A DNA stretch of 64,000 bases, taken from positions 2,430,001 through 2,494,000 of the forward strand of contig NC_011891.1 of assembly GCF_000022145.1 (NCBI RefSeq), in the 5' to 3' direction. The first letter of the stretch is position 1. Each line of letters opens with the position of its first letter. The position numbers and the translations under genes are program-made. This document shows, piece by piece, positions 1 to 9,707 of the stretch. Origin of the DNA: Anaeromyxobacter dehalogenans 2CP-1 (GTDB lineage Bacteria > Myxococcota > Myxococcia > Myxococcales > Anaeromyxobacteraceae). The notes under the pieces were generated by a model. The model had not been told where the DNA came from. It ran no database searches and saw nothing but the letters and a program-made list of their open reading frames with translations.

Positions 1-240
1 GCGGCGGCCCAGTCGCGGGAGGCCCGCGAGGCCGAGCGCGAGCGGGTGGGGCAGATGGTGGCCGAGAACGCGATCGAGCAGGCGGCCGCGGCCGAGGAGG
101 AGCGCCTGGAGGAGATCCACCAGGAGGCGCTCTCCGACATCCTCTCCGACCTGGTCCGCGACACCTGGCAGCTCGCCCGCACGCTCGTCTCGGCGCCGTT
201 CCGCATCGTCCGGGCCATCCGGGCACCGCACCCGGCCTGA
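1..240 (+). CDS. C-terminal end of an unknown protein (5' truncated by window)
   Basis: The reading frame is open from base 1 to a TGA at 238-240, so this is the last 79 residues of a gene that starts outside the window. The visible part is rich in Ala, Glu and Arg and looks helical or coiled-coil for about 55 residues, then ends in a short amphipathic stretch with Trp, Leu and Phe (around DTWQLARTLVSAPFRIVRAI) and a basic tail. No family motif is recognisable. A GTG at 46 could also start a 64-residue protein, but the frame and composition continue unbroken upstream, so a partial gene is more likely. Confidence 0.55.
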   Translation, partial: AAAQSREAREAERERVGQMVAENAIEQAAAAEEERLEEIHQEALSDILSDLVRDTWQLARTLVSAPFRIVRAIRAPHPA

Positions 241-271
241 CCCATCCGCGACCTCGCGTCCTTCGCTCGGA

Positions 272-2006
272 GTGTCAGAGGCGCGTGCTACGCCTCGGGC
301 CGTGGACGCGAACGTTCGCCAGCAAAACCAGCAGCTTGACGGCCCGGACGGGCTGGAGGCGCTCGCGGTGCGGGCGTGGGAGCTGGAGGTCCCGCGGCCG
401 AGCGAGCGGCGGTTCATCCTCCGACCGGAGGCGGCGGAGCTGATCGACGGGCTGCTGGCGCGCGTGGCCCGGGGCGCGGGCGCGCTCGACGTTGCCCTGG
501 GCGACGGGCTGCGTGCGCTCGAGGCGGGCGGCGGCCCGCTGCGCCTGGGCTACTCGAGCCTGGGCGACTACGCGCGCGAGCGGCTGGGCCTGCCGGAGTC
601 CACCTCGCGCCGGCTGGCGCGGCTCTCGGCGGGCCTCGGCGAGCGCCCGCTGCTCCACGCGGCGGTGCGCGCGGGCGAGGTGACGCTGCGCAAGGCGCAG
701 GTGGTCCTGGGCGTCGCCCGGGGGCCGGACGAGGAGCGCTGGGTGGCGCGGGCGCGGGTCGAGACGGTCCGAGCCCTCGCGCTGGCGGTGCGGGACGGGA
801 CGGGCGGTGATCGCGCGACGCCGGACGACGGGGAGACCAGCGGGCCGCTGGCTCCGCTCGAACTCGAGCTCTCCGACGGGGACCGGTCCGCGCTGCGCGA
901 GGCGCTCGCGCTGGCGGGGACCATGCTGGGCGCGACGGCGTCGCGGTGGCAGCGCATCGAGGCGCTCTGCCAGGAGTACCTCTCCTCGCACCCGGAGCCG
1001 GAGCGGCTTCGCCTCGAGGACCTCGACCCGGAAGCCGCGGCGGCGGCGCTCGAGGGCGCGCCGCGGGGCCGGGGCAGCGAGTGGTGGGACACGGCCCGGC
1101 TCGCGCTCGAGGAGGAGACGGAGCGCTGGAGCTACCTCGAGAAGCTCGAGCCGCTCGCGGCGCCGGATGTCACCGGCGGGCTCGCGCCGGGCGATCTGCA
1201 CGCCCTGGACGCGCGCCTGCGCGAGCTCGCGGCCATGCGCACGCGCTGGGACGCGCTGGTGGGCCACCTGGGCCTGCTGATGCGGTGCCTGGGGCTCTGG
1301 CGCGAGGCGGGCTTCGCCTCCTTCGGCCACTACTGCGCGGAGCGCCTGGGAATGTCGCTCCGCGCGATCGAGCAGCGCATCGCGCTCGAGCGCCGCCTCC
1401 ACGCGCTGCCGCCGCTCCGCGCGGCGCTGGCGGAGGGACGGGTGAGCTACGGCAAGGCGGTCGTCATCGCGAACGCGGCGGACGAGGACACGGTCGATGC
1501 GTGGATCGCGCGCGCGGAGACCACGCCCTGCGCGGCCCTCCGGCGCAATGCGGAGTCAGCCGAGGACGCGCAGATGTGTTCGCGTCGGGCGTGGAAGGCC
1601 CGGCTGCCCGCTGGGGTGGTCGAGCTGCTCGACGCGGCCTTGGGCGCGGCCCGCCTGGCTGCGGGGAGGCCGGTCCGGGACGGCGAGTGCCTGGGGATCA
1701 TCGCCCGGCACTTCATCGACACCTGGGGTGCTGCGCGGCCGGCGCACGCTGGCGCGGCGGGTCCTGGAACGCGACGGCGGGCTCTGCCTGGTTCCGGGGT
1801 GCACCCGCGCGGCGGACCACGCGCACCACGTGTGGCAGCGTGCGCGGGGCGGGCCGGACGAACCGTGGAACCTCGCCTCGCTCTGCGCGCCCCACCACCT
1901 CGTCGCGATCCACGGGGGCTTCTTGCGCGTGCGCGGGCGGGCGCCGCACGCGCTCGTGTGGAAGTTCCCGGGATCGGAACCGGGACCGGAACCCGGGCCC
2001 GGCTAG
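272..2006 (+). pseudogene. HNH endonuclease-like gene with a frameshift before the HNH domain
   Basis: The first ~490 codons run in one frame from a GTG at 272 to about 1735 (ending near RHFIDTWG). The expected C-terminal HNH domain continues in another frame from about 1735 to the TAG at 2004-2006, with CLVPGCTRAA, HAHHV and LCAPHH carrying the Cys and His residues typical of HNH nucleases. A one-base loss or two-base gain near TGGGGTGCTGCG would rejoin the frames. The N-terminal part holds two diverged copies of one module (YSSLGDYARERLGL... near residue 90 and FASFGHYCAERLGM... near residue 350), as in the DUF222-like helical regions that precede HNH domains in GC-rich bacteria. Without the frameshift the product would be about 575 residues. 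It could be a decayed gene, a sequencing error, or, less likely, programmed frameshifting. The stop shares CTAG with the convergent neighbour. Confidence 0.7.
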
Positions 2007-5000
2007 AACGACTGCCCCACCGTCACGTACGCGGTGACGGGGTCCACGCCGGGCTCGCGCCACTCTCCCGCCAGCAGCCGGCCGAACCCGTGGGCGAGGC
2101 CGAGGCGCAGGTCGGTGCGCAGCCAGTACCCGAGCACCAGCTCGGCGCGGAGCTCGGCGCCGGCGGCGAAGCGCACCTCGTTCCACGAGAACGGGTGCCC
2201 GGCGAAGGGCAGCTCGCCGGGGAGATCGAACGCGTCGCCGGCGTCCACGAACACGCTGCCGTGCACCCGCCGCAGGAACACGGGCCAGGTGGAGTACCCG
2301 CGGACGGGCGCGAGCAGCGGGAAGCGCAGCTCGAGGTTGCCGAGCGCGAACGCGGTCCCGGCGAGCCAGCCGTACGGGTAGCCGCGGAGCTGGTCGGGCG
2401 CGACGCCGGCGGTCTGCATCACCACGGCGACGGGGTCCACCGTGGCGGCCCCGCCGAGCTCGTACGGCGCCCGGCCGCCGATGGACCCTTCCGCCACGCC
2501 GCCGGCGAGCCGCAGCGCGAGCACGGTGTGGCGGGTCCCGGGGACGCGCAGGTACTGGGCGACGCTGAGCCGCGCCCGCGTGAGGCCGAAGTCGCTGCCG
2601 ATGGTGGGATCGGCGGCGCGCAGCGTCAGCGCCACGGTCCGGCCCTCCTCGGGCGAGATCGAGCGCACGTACCGGCGCGCGTCGCTGTACACGGCGCGGA
2701 ACGACGCCTCGGAGAGGAACCCGTCGCGCCACTCGAGCCAGTCCGAGGTGGGCGCGCGGCGCGTCTCGCCGAGCACGTCGTACGAGGTGCCGGCCCAGCC
2801 GATCCGGAAGCTGAGCGTCTCGGCGAGCCCGGGGAACGTGAAGGTCAGGCCGGCGGCGACGGGCGTCCACACCGACTCGACGCCGCGGCCGCCGGGCGCG
2901 GAGTCGAAGTAGCGCACCGACGCGAGATCGAGCGTGGGCCACGACCAGCCGCCCTGGTACGAGAACGCGTACCCGGGCTCGCGCCCGCCCTCGCTCCACC
3001 ACGCCTGCAGCGCCCACGCGTGCCGGGCCAGCACGTCCACGCCGCCGGTCATGGCGCCGTAGATGCTCCCGGCGCCGTCGCTGCCCCACAGCGGCAGCCA
3101 CCACCGCGGGCCGACGGTGTCGAGCGCGCGGTACGGGCGCGAGGGCAGGGGCGGGGGCGGGGAGGACGTCGAGGGGGCGGTCGCGGTCGCGGGGCTGGTG
3201 GGGTCTGCGGGCGCGCTGGGGGGCGCGGCGGTGGCGGCGACCGCACTTGCAGAGGGAATCGCGGTCGCGGTGGGCGCCGCAGTCGCGGTGGGCGCGGCGG
3301 TCGCGGTGGGGGCCATGGCGGGCGCCGTGCGCGCGACGGCCGGCGCGGGGGCCGCGGGCGTGGGCTCGAGCCAGGCGGAGGGGTCGAACGGGATCGTGGC
3401 GACGTCGTAGCCTTCGCGGCCGAACGTGACGAACCCGATCGTCCGCCCGTCGGGCGACACGGCGGGCTGGAACGCGCCGGTCTCCACGTTCGTCACCTTG
3501 CGGATCGCGCCGGTGGCGGCCTCCCACGCGTACAGGTCGTAGACGCCGCCGCGGTCGGACGCGAACAGGAGGTACCGGCCGTCGGGCGTCCAGGCGGGCC
3601 CGGTGTCGAGGGCGTCGTCGTCGGTGATCCGCCGGACCTCGTCGTCCTCCCACAGCGCGAGGTCGCGGCGCCCGCCCTCCTGCAGCTCGAACGCGATGCG
3701 CCGGCCGTCGGGCGACGGTGCGGGCGCGAAGACCTGCGCGCCGGGGCGGGCGAACAGCACCTCGACCTGCGCGGGCGGCGGGACGGCCAGCTCCGCGCGA
3801 CGTTCACGAAGCGTCGCGTCGTCGGGGACCATGGGCGCTGGGGGCAGCGTCCGGCGCACCAGCGCCATCCGCCCGCCGGGCTCGTGGCGCACGTACACCA
3901 CCGCGCGGCCGCCGGGCACGACGGCGGGATCGCCGGCTCGCTCGCCATCGGTGAGCCGGCGCCGCGCGCCGCGCGCGAGGTCCACCGCCCACAGGTCGTC
4001 GTAAGTCCGGTGCAGCCGCCACACCTCGCCGATGGCGACCACGGCCTCCCGCGGCGACGCCATCGAGAGCGCGCCGTTCACGTCCACGGTGAGCGCGAGG
4101 CCGAGGTCGGCGCCGCCGGGGGTGACGCGGTACGTGCCGGGCCGGCGGTCGAGGTCGCGCTTCTGGTACGCGATGAAGCTCCCGTCGGGCGACCAGCGCG
4201 GGGTCTCCACGCGCCCGCCGGCGCGGGTGAGGCGGGTGGGCACGGTGACGGGCCGCTCGTGAACCCGGGCGCGCACCGCCTCGGCGTGGCGCCGCTCCTC
4301 CTCGGCGTACTCGGCCCACAGCGACGGGAAGTCCCGCCCGCCGAACGCGCGCGCGCCGGCCCAGCTCGGCGCGTAGGACCACACCTGCGAGCCCTGGTCG
4401 GCGACGAACGCGGCGATCGCGGCGTCGCCGTACCGCGCCCGCAGGAACGCCATGAAGCGCCCGCCGAGCAGGTAGGGCGCGGTGCCGAGCGGCCACTCCA
4501 GCAGCGGGTTCGAGATCTGGTCGAGCCGCGGGAACGGGCCGTCGAGCGCGAGCGCCCGCGCGTACATGTCGTGGATGGCGCTCGCGTTGCGGCCGGCGCC
4601 GGGCACGGCCTCGCCGTCGGCCTCGTGCAGCACCGCGAGCCCCTCGGCCATCCAGCTCGGCGTGAGGCCGTTCGGCACGAAGAGCTTCCCGAACACGGCG
4701 TTGGCGAGCGCGGGGAGCCCGCCCACATGGTCGAGGTGCAGGATGTGGACGTACTCGTGGAACACCAGGCTGGAGACCCAGTCCCGGTAGTCGTTCAGCT
4801 CGGAGAGCCCGGGCGGCGGGACGGCGTAGAGCCGGATGGTGTCGTACGGCAGCGGCGTGGCGAGGCCGTTCGCGTCGTCGGTGTCGTCGGAGAGGACGAT
4901 CTCGGTGCGCTCGCGCGGCGCGAACCCGAGCACGGGCGACAGGATCGCGTGCGCGCGCTCGGCGGCGCGGGCCACCTCCTGCGCGAGCGCCTCCTCGCCC

Positions 5001-5236
5001 TGGTGGTGGTGGACGCGGAAGTGCCGGGTCTCGAGCGTCCGCCAGGTGAAGCCGGGATCGTAGAGCTGGGCGCGCGCCGCGGCGGGGACGAGCGCGAGCG
5101 CGGCCACGGCCACGGCCGCGGCGGCGAGCGGGACGGCGCAGGCGCAGGCGAGGGCGAGGGCGAGCGCGGCGCGGGGCGCGCGGCGCGCAGGGGCGTGGCC
5201 CGCGGGGCGGGCGTCGCGGGGCGAGGGGGCGATCAC
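2003..5236 (-). CDS. Exported HExxH metalloprotease / TolB-like propeller / outer-membrane barrel fusion
   Basis: 1077 residues. The start is a GTG whose GTGA overlaps the stop of the upstream hydrolase. A long hydrophobic signal peptide (residues ~20-56) ends at ARA. Next comes a gluzincin-type peptidase region with HEYVHILH at 160-167 and a downstream Glu-containing WMAEGLA helix that would complete a zinc site. From about 340 to 640 there are repeated WSPDGS/PSPDGR/WTPDGR/VSPDGR blocks typical of TolB/WD40-like propellers. A low-complexity Ala/Pro/Thr linker with repeated PTATA units (~640-690) leads to a C-terminal beta-rich domain (~715-1077) that ends in Phe, as outer-membrane barrels do, and resembles the Omp85/surface-antigen barrel. 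Inferred role: a protease or sensor anchored in the outer membrane. Substrate unknown. The domain order is clear from the motifs; the barrel assignment is less certain. Confidence 0.8.
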   Translation of the reverse strand: MIAPSPRDARPAGHAPARRAPRAALALALACACAVPLAAAAVAVAALALVPAAARAQLYDPGFTWRTLETRHFRVHHHQGEEALAQEVARAAERAHAILSPVLGFAPRERTEIVLSDDTDDANGLATPLPYDTIRLYAVPPPGLSELNDYRDWVSSLVFHEYVHILHLDHVGGLPALANAVFGKLFVPNGLTPSWMAEGLAVLHEADGEAVPGAGRNASAIHDMYARALALDGPFPRLDQISNPLLEWPLGTAPYLLGGRFMAFLRARYGDAAIAAFVADQGSQVWSYAPSWAGARAFGGRDFPSLWAEYAEEERRHAEAVRARVHERPVTVPTRLTRAGGRVETPRWSPDGSFIAYQKRDLDRRPGTYRVTPGGADLGLALTVDVNGALSMASPREAVVAIGEVWRLHRTYDDLWAVDLARGARRRLTDGERAGDPAVVPGGRAVVYVRHEPGGRMALVRRTLPPAPMVPDDATLRERRAELAVPPPAQVEVLFARPGAQVFAPAPSPDGRRIAFELQEGGRRDLALWEDDEVRRITDDDALDTGPAWTPDGRYLLFASDRGGVYDLYAWEAATGAIRKVTNVETGAFQPAVSPDGRTIGFVTFGREGYDVATIPFDPSAWLEPTPAAPAPAVARTAPAMAPTATAAPTATAAPTATAIPSASAVAATAAPPSAPADPTSPATATAPSTSSPPPPLPSRPYRALDTVGPRWWLPLWGSDGAGSIYGAMTGGVDVLARHAWALQAWWSEGGREPGYAFSYQGGWSWPTLDLASVRYFDSAPGGRGVESVWTPVAAGLTFTFPGLAETLSFRIGWAGTSYDVLGETRRAPTSDWLEWRDGFLSEASFRAVYSDARRYVRSISPEEGRTVALTLRAADPTIGSDFGLTRARLSVAQYLRVPGTRHTVLALRLAGGVAEGSIGGRAPYELGGAATVDPVAVVMQTAGVAPDQLRGYPYGWLAGTAFALGNLELRFPLLAPVRGYSTWPVFLRRVHGSVFVDAGDAFDLPGELPFAGHPFSWNEVRFAAGAELRAELVLGYWLRTDLRLGLAHGFGRLLAGEWREPGVDPVTAYVTVGQSF

Positions 5237-6198
5237 TCGGGGCGCCGGGTGGTCGCGGGACGCCGGCGCCGGGTCGCGGCGGGACGGGAGCGCTTCGAGG
5301 CTGGCGACTCGCGCTTGCGGGAGCGGGCCGCCGCGACGCGAGCCTCGAGGAACGCGAGCACGCGCTCGGCCACCAGGTCGGGCGCCTCGAGCGGCGCGAC
5401 GTGCGTGCCGCCGGGCACGACCAGCAGCTCGCTCCCGGGGATCTCCGAGTGCATGCGCTCGGAGAGCCGGAGCGGCGTGAAGGAGTCGCGCTCGCCGGCC
5501 ACCACGAGCGTCGGCACCTCCACCTCGTGGAGGTGGGGGAGGCAGTCGTGCTCGGCGGCGGACGCGAGCATGCGCACGAACAGCGTGGGCTCGACGCGCG
5601 AGAGGTCGTCGAAGTAGCGGGTGAGGTCGGCGCGCTCGACGCGGGTGCGGTCCACCTCGAACTGCAGCGCGTACTGCATGGCGAGCTCGCTCGGGAGCAG
5701 CACCCGGAACCCGGTCCGCACCGCCTCGGGGAACCGTTCCACCAGCGCCCGCGCGAACGGGAACGCCAGCCGGAGCACGGGCGAGTCGTGGAACGTGTCG
5801 ATGGGCCGGCCGGGCGCGCCGCACACCAGCACGAGCGCCTGCACGCGCTCGGGCGCGCGGCGGTACAGCTCGAGCGCCACCTGCACGCCCATCGAGTGGC
5901 CGGCGATGACCGCGGCGCGCTCGCCGGCGGCGTCGAGCACCGCCAGGAGGTCGTCCACGCAGTCCTCGAGGCCGACCCGGGCCGGATCGGCCGGCGGACC
6001 GCTCCGACCGTGGCCGCGGTAGTTCCAGTGGACGGTCCGGTGCCGCCCGGCGAGCGCGGGCTCGAGCGCCCGCCAGACGTAGCCGGCGCAGCCGATGCCG
6101 TCGGTCAGCACCACCGCGGGCTCGCCGGACCCGCGGTGGGTCCAGTGGAGCCGGGTCCCGTCCCGGGCGATGGCCTGCTGCGGCTCGGTGCGTTCCAT
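5233..6198 (-). CDS. Alpha/beta-hydrolase
   Basis: 321 residues from an ATG preceded by GGGGAG (an in-frame upstream ATG at 6321 would add 41 residues of poor composition). The alpha/beta-hydrolase fold is clear: HWNYRGHGRSG after strand 3, the nucleophile elbow GHSMG (Ser), the acid in VAGERDSFTP (Asp) and the catalytic His in GGTHVAPLE. The C-terminus is a very basic Arg/Lys tail of about 35 residues, unusual for the family. The gene is translationally coupled (4-base overlap) to the downstream metalloprotease fusion, so they form one operon. The substrate cannot be told from sequence: esterase, lactonase and haloperoxidase-like enzymes all share these motifs. Confidence 0.85.
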   Translation of the reverse strand: MERTEPQQAIARDGTRLHWTHRGSGEPAVVLTDGIGCAGYVWRALEPALAGRHRTVHWNYRGHGRSGPPADPARVGLEDCVDDLLAVLDAAGERAAVIAGHSMGVQVALELYRRAPERVQALVLVCGAPGRPIDTFHDSPVLRLAFPFARALVERFPEAVRTGFRVLLPSELAMQYALQFEVDRTRVERADLTRYFDDLSRVEPTLFVRMLASAAEHDCLPHLHEVEVPTLVVAGERDSFTPLRLSERMHSEIPGSELLVVPGGTHVAPLEAPDLVAERVLAFLEARVAAARSRKRESPASKRSRPAATRRRRPATTRRPE

Positions 6199-6326
6199 CG
6201 GCTCCCCGTGCGTGGTCCCGGCGGCGGCCGCGCCCGCGTGCGATGCGGCGGGGCCTTGCCGTGCCGCCCGCGCGTGCGCGTCCATGGAGCATGGCGTAGA
6301 CTGCACGGCCCGGAGGTTCAAGCGGA

Positions 6327-7355
6327 ATGTCGCACGGCCACCCGCACGTCCACGGAGCGCACGAGCCCCCGGCCACGGCCGGGACAGGAGGGGCGCGGGA
6401 CTGGTCCGGCGAGCGCCGCGGCGCGTGCGGCCTCCACCACGCCGAGCACGAGCGGGCGCACCAGCACGGCGCGCACGGGGCGGGCGCGAGCCTGCGCCGC
6501 CTGGGGATCTCGCTCGCGCTCACGGCCGCGATCATGGTCGCCGAGGCGGTGGGCGGCTGGCTGTCGGGCTCGCTGGCGCTCGTCTCCGACGCGGGCCACA
6601 TGCTCACCGACGCGGGCGCGCTGGGGCTCGCGCTCGTCGCGGCCTGGCTCTCCACCCGGCCTGCGGACGACAAGCGCACCTTCGGCTACCGCCGCGCCGA
6701 GGTGCTCGGGGCGCAGCTCAACGTGGGCGCGCTGGTGGTGCTCTCGGGCTGGATCGCCTGGGAGGCGGTCCAGCGCCTGCGCGATCCGGGCCCGCCCATC
6801 CGGCTCGAGCTCATGGCGTTCGTGGCCGGCATCGGCCTCGCGGCGAACCTGGCCATCCTCTGGTTCCTGCACGGTGAGCACTCGCTCAACGCGCGCTCGG
6901 CGTTCCTGCACGTCCTCTCCGACACCATCTCCTCGGTGGCCATCCTCGCCGGCGCGGTGGTGATGGGCATCCGGCCGGACCTCCGCTGGATCGACCCGGT
7001 GCTCTCGCTCGCCATCGCGCTCCTCATCCTCTGGGGCGCGGTGCGGCTCATCCTCGAGATCACCGACATCCTGATGGAGAGCGTGCCCGCGCACCTCGAC
7101 GCGGGGGCGATCGGCTCGCAGATGGAGTGCTGCCCGGGCGTGGTCGCGGTGCACGACCTGCACATCTGGACCATCTCGAGCGGCATGCTCTCTCTCTCCG
7201 CGCACCTCGTGGTGGAGCCGGGGAGCGTGGGCCGCAACGACGAGATCCTCACGGCGGTGAAGCGCGACCTGCGCCACCGGTACGGGATCGACCACACCAC
7301 GCTGCAGATCGAGTCGGCCGAGTACGCGCACGTCGACGACGTGCACCGGCACTGA
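6327..7355 (+). CDS. Cation diffusion facilitator (zinc/cobalt/cadmium efflux) family transporter
   Basis: 342 residues. The N-terminus is rich in His (HGHPHVHGAH and HHAEHERAHQHGAHG), a cytosolic metal-binding region common in CzcD/ZitB proteins. Six membrane helices follow, with the two metal-site motifs DAGHMLTD (helix II, ~88-95) and HVLSD (helix V, ~194-198), which contribute the HxxxD pairs of the transport site. The C-terminal ~85 residues are the cytoplasmic ferredoxin-like domain (VHDLHIWTISSG). It should export Zn2+ or a similar divalent cation in exchange for protons. The gene stands alone between a divergent hydrolase and the sulfate module. A candidate -10 (TAGACT, 6297-6302) and GGAGGT precede it. 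Confidence 0.92.
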   Translation: MSHGHPHVHGAHEPPATAGTGGARDWSGERRGACGLHHAEHERAHQHGAHGAGASLRRLGISLALTAAIMVAEAVGGWLSGSLALVSDAGHMLTDAGALGLALVAAWLSTRPADDKRTFGYRRAEVLGAQLNVGALVVLSGWIAWEAVQRLRDPGPPIRLELMAFVAGIGLAANLAILWFLHGEHSLNARSAFLHVLSDTISSVAILAGAVVMGIRPDLRWIDPVLSLAIALLILWGAVRLILEITDILMESVPAHLDAGAIGSQMECCPGVVAVHDLHIWTISSGMLSLSAHLVVEPGSVGRNDEILTAVKRDLRHRYGIDHTTLQIESAEYAHVDDVHRH

Positions 7356-7440
7356 TCCCGCCCCGGCCGCCGAGTCGCGCTCCGATCCCTGCACCGCGCG
7401 CCCGCGCCCGCCGGCGCCGTCATAACGGACGGTTGTTCGC

Positions 7441-7469
7441 TTGACCGGACAGACGGCGCTCCCTACGAT
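7441..7469 (+). promoter_or_regulatory. Sigma70-type promoter of sbp
   Basis: TTGACC (7441-7446), a 17-base spacer and TACGAT (7464-7469) form a good housekeeping promoter 54 bases before the sbp start. A perfect palindrome sits directly downstream of the -10. Confidence 0.65.
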
Positions 7470-7472
7470 GCT

Positions 7473-7490
7473 CATCCGTTAGAACGGATG
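7473..7490. promoter_or_regulatory. Candidate sulfate-regulon operator at the sbp transcription start
   Basis: CATCCGTTAGAACGGATG is a perfect inverted repeat (8-base arms, 2-base centre) placed over the expected +1 of the sbp promoter, where a bound repressor would block transcription. A related element, CATCC-N5-AACGGACG, lies at 14307-14324 in the cysD promoter. An extra half-site AACGGACG lies at 7424-7431, upstream of the -35. The regulator is not in the window. Confidence 0.55.
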
Positions 7491-7522
7491 CGGCGCCGCC
7501 GCGTCGCCAGGGAGGAAGGGCC

Positions 7523-8560
7523 ATGTCTCATCGTGTGAAGCAGCTGGGCCGGCGTGCCGCCGCGCTCGCATTCGCCGCCGCATTCGCCGCGCTGGTCGCG
7601 GTCGCGGCACCGGCGCGCGCCGCGGAGGTGAAGCTCCTCAACGTCTCCTACGACCCGACCCGCGAGCTGTACGAGGCGGTGAACCGGGCGTTCGCGGCGC
7701 AGTGGAAGGCGCAGTCCGGTCAGGAGCTGGTCGTGAAGCAGTCCCACGGCGGCTCCGGCAAGCAGGCGCGCGCCGTCATCGACGGGCTCGAGGCGGACGT
7801 GGTGACGCTGGCGCTCGCCTACGACGTGGACGCGGTCGCGAAGGTCGGCCTGGTCGCGCCCGCCTGGCAGCACCGGCTGCCGCAGAACGCCTCGCCGTAC
7901 ACGTCCACCATCGTGTTCCTGGTGCGCAAGGGCAACCCGAAGCACCTCGCCGACTGGGACGACCTGGTGAAGCCGGGGGTCCAGGTGATCACGCCCAACC
8001 CGAAGACCTCGGGTGGCGCGCGCTGGAACTACCTCGCGGCCTGGGCCCACGCGCTCCGCAAGCCGGGCGGGAGCGAGGCGAGCGCCAAGGCGTTCGTGAA
8101 GGCGCTCTTCCACAACGTGCCGGTGCTCGACTCCGGCGCGCGCGGCTCGACCACCACCTTCGTCGAGCGCGGCATCGGGGACGTCCTGCTCGCCTGGGAG
8201 AACGAGGCGTTCCTGGCGGTGGAGCGGCTCGGGAAGGGGCAGCTCGAGATCGTGGTCCCGCGCACCAGCATCCTGGCCGAGCCGCCGGTGGCGGTGGTGG
8301 ATCGCAACGTGGACCGCCACGGCACGCGCGCGGTCGCCGAGGCGTACCTCCGGTTCCTGTACGGCCCGGAGGGCCAGGAGATCGCGGCGCGGAACTTCTA
8401 CCGGCCGCGCGATCCGAAGGTCGCGGCGAGGCACGCCGGCCGCTTCCCGCAGGTGAAGCTCGTGACCGTCGACGAGGTGTTCGGCGGCTGGCAGAAGGCC
8501 CAGGCGGCGCACTTCGCCGACGGCGGGACCTTCGACCAGATCTACGTCCCCGGGACCTGA
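7523..8560 (+). CDS. sbp: Periplasmic sulfate/thiosulfate-binding protein
   Basis: 345 residues. A Sec signal peptide ends at ARA (about residue 33). The mature start [15 protein letters not shown] and the blocks [27 protein letters not shown] and [16 protein letters not shown] are those of the Sbp/CysP family; these segments form the sulfate pocket in characterised members. A strong AGGGAGGAAGGG ribosome site precedes the ATG. It captures sulfate for the CysTWA permease. Unlike the usual gene order it is a separate transcription unit that converges on cysA. The shared promoter element with cysD suggests coordinated sulfur control. Confidence 0.95.
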   Translation: MSHRVKQLGRRAAALAFAAAFAALVAVAAPARAAEVKLLNVSYDPTRELYEAVNRAFAAQWKAQSGQELVVKQSHGGSGKQARAVIDGLEADVVTLALAYDVDAVAKVGLVAPAWQHRLPQNASPYTSTIVFLVRKGNPKHLADWDDLVKPGVQVITPNPKTSGGARWNYLAAWAHALRKPGGSEASAKAFVKALFHNVPVLDSGARGSTTTFVERGIGDVLLAWENEAFLAVERLGKGQLEIVVPRTSILAEPPVAVVDRNVDRHGTRAVAEAYLRFLYGPEGQEIAARNFYRPRDPKVAARHAGRFPQVKLVTVDEVFGGWQKAQAAHFADGGTFDQIYVPGT

Positions 8561-8576
8561 GCGGCCCGTCGCCATT

Positions 8577-8616
8577 CCCGGAGCCGCGCCGTCGCCGTTC
8601 GCGCGTGGCTTCCGGG
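8577..8616. terminator. Imperfect hairpin between convergent sbp and cysA
   Basis: CCCGGAGCC (8577-8585) can pair with GGCTTCCGGG (8607-8616) with one bulged base. It lies between two convergent stop codons, where a bidirectional terminator is expected. There is no T-run on either strand. Confidence 0.35.
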
Positions 8617-8627
8617 CAGCGGCGCCC

Positions 8628-9707
8628 CTACAGGCCGCTGGCGGTGAGGCTGTCCAGCTCGCCGTCGGCGGCCGGGAACACGCGCACGCGCCGCGGCGAG
8701 AGGTGGACCGGGTCCCCGGGCTGGAGGCCGAGCGCCTCGCCCTTGCGGACGTCCAGCTCGACCTCGACCGCGCTGCCGTAGCCCGGAGCGCTCAGCTCGA
8801 CCCGGGTCGCGGCGCCGAGCGGCACGAGCCGGACCACGCGCGCGGCGAAGCTGCCCGGCACCGGCGCCCGGTGCACCTCCAGCTCGTGCGGCCGGACGTA
8901 CACGTTCGCCCGGGCGCGGTCGGTGCCGGCGGTGGGGGCAGCGAACTCCAGCTCGTTGACCCGGGTGCGGTTCCCCTCCACGCGGCCCTGGAACACGTTC
9001 ACCGCGCCGAGGAAGCGCATCACGAACGGGCTGGCCGGCTCCTCGAACACCTGCGCCGGGGTGCCCACCTGCTCGACGCGGCCGGCGTTCATGAGCACCA
9101 CCCGGTCCGAGACCTCGAACGCCTCCTCCTGGTCGTGCGTGACGAACACGCTGGTGACGTGCAGCTCGTCGTGGAGCCGCCGCAGCCAGCGCCGCAGCTC
9201 CTGGCGGACGCGCGCGTCGAGCGCGCCGAACGGTTCGTCGAGCAGCAGGATCCGCGGGGAGGTGGCGAGCGCGCGGGCCAGCGCCACGCGCTGCCGCTGG
9301 CCGCCGGAGAGCTGGTGCGGGTATCGCGCGCGCAGCCCGTCGAGCTGCACCAGCGAGAGCAGCTCGTCCACCCGCGCCGCGATCTCGGCGCGGCGCCGCC
9401 GGCGCACCGCCAGCGCGAACCCGACGTTCTCCGCCACGGTCATGTGCCGGAACAGCGCGTAGTGCTGGAACACGAGCCCCACGTTGCGCTCGCGCGCCGG
9501 GCGCGCCCCGACGTCCTCGCCGGCGTGCCGGACCTCCCCGGCGTCGGGCACCTCCAGGCCGGCGAGGATGCGCAGCAGCGTGGTCTTGCCGCAGCCGGAG
9601 GGCCCGAGCAGCGCCACCAGCTCGCCCTCGGGGATGTCGAGCGTGACGTCGCGCAGGACCGGGTGGGCGTCGAACGACTTGGACAGGTTGCGGATCTCGA
9701 TGCTCAT
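8628..9707 (-). CDS. cysA: Sulfate/thiosulfate ABC transporter ATP-binding subunit
   Basis: 359 residues, ATG overlapping the cysW stop by 4 bases. It has Walker [10 protein letters not shown], signature [15 protein letters not shown], Walker [13 protein letters not shown] and the switch His in [10 protein letters not shown]-terminal TOBE-like regulatory domain follows (from about residue 240, [14 protein letters not shown] onward). It energises sulfate import through CysT/CysW. It is the last gene of the cysDNHTWA operon and converges on sbp. Confidence 0.95.
   Translation of the reverse strand: MSIEIRNLSKSFDAHPVLRDVTLDIPEGELVALLGPSGCGKTTLLRILAGLEVPDAGEVRHAGEDVGARPARERNVGLVFQHYALFRHMTVAENVGFALAVRRRRRAEIAARVDELLSLVQLDGLRARYPHQLSGGQRQRVALARALATSPRILLLDEPFGALDARVRQELRRWLRRLHDELHVTSVFVTHDQEEAFEVSDRVVLMNAGRVEQVGTPAQVFEEPASPFVMRFLGAVNVFQGRVEGNRTRVNELEFAAPTAGTDRARANVYVRPHELEVHRAPVPGSFAARVVRLVPLGAATRVELSAPGYGSAVEVELDVRKGEALGLQPGDPVHLSPRRVRVFPAADGELDSLTASGL

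Noticed and set aside
3260-3320. Possible tandem DNA repeat
   Set aside because: It is the coding sequence of PTATA units in the metalloprotease linker, so a protein-level low-complexity repeat rather than a separate element.
272-5617. A 1781-codon plus-strand open frame
   Set aside because: Only the first ~490 codons look like protein (HNH N-terminus). The rest is the antisense of the minus-strand metalloprotease and hydrolase genes and has Arg/Gly/Pro-biased shadow composition.
5237-6679. Upstream extension of the metalloprotease frame on the minus strand
   Set aside because: The extension is a shadow of the hydrolase gene. The GTG at 5236 with GTGA coupling and a signal peptide directly after it is the better start.
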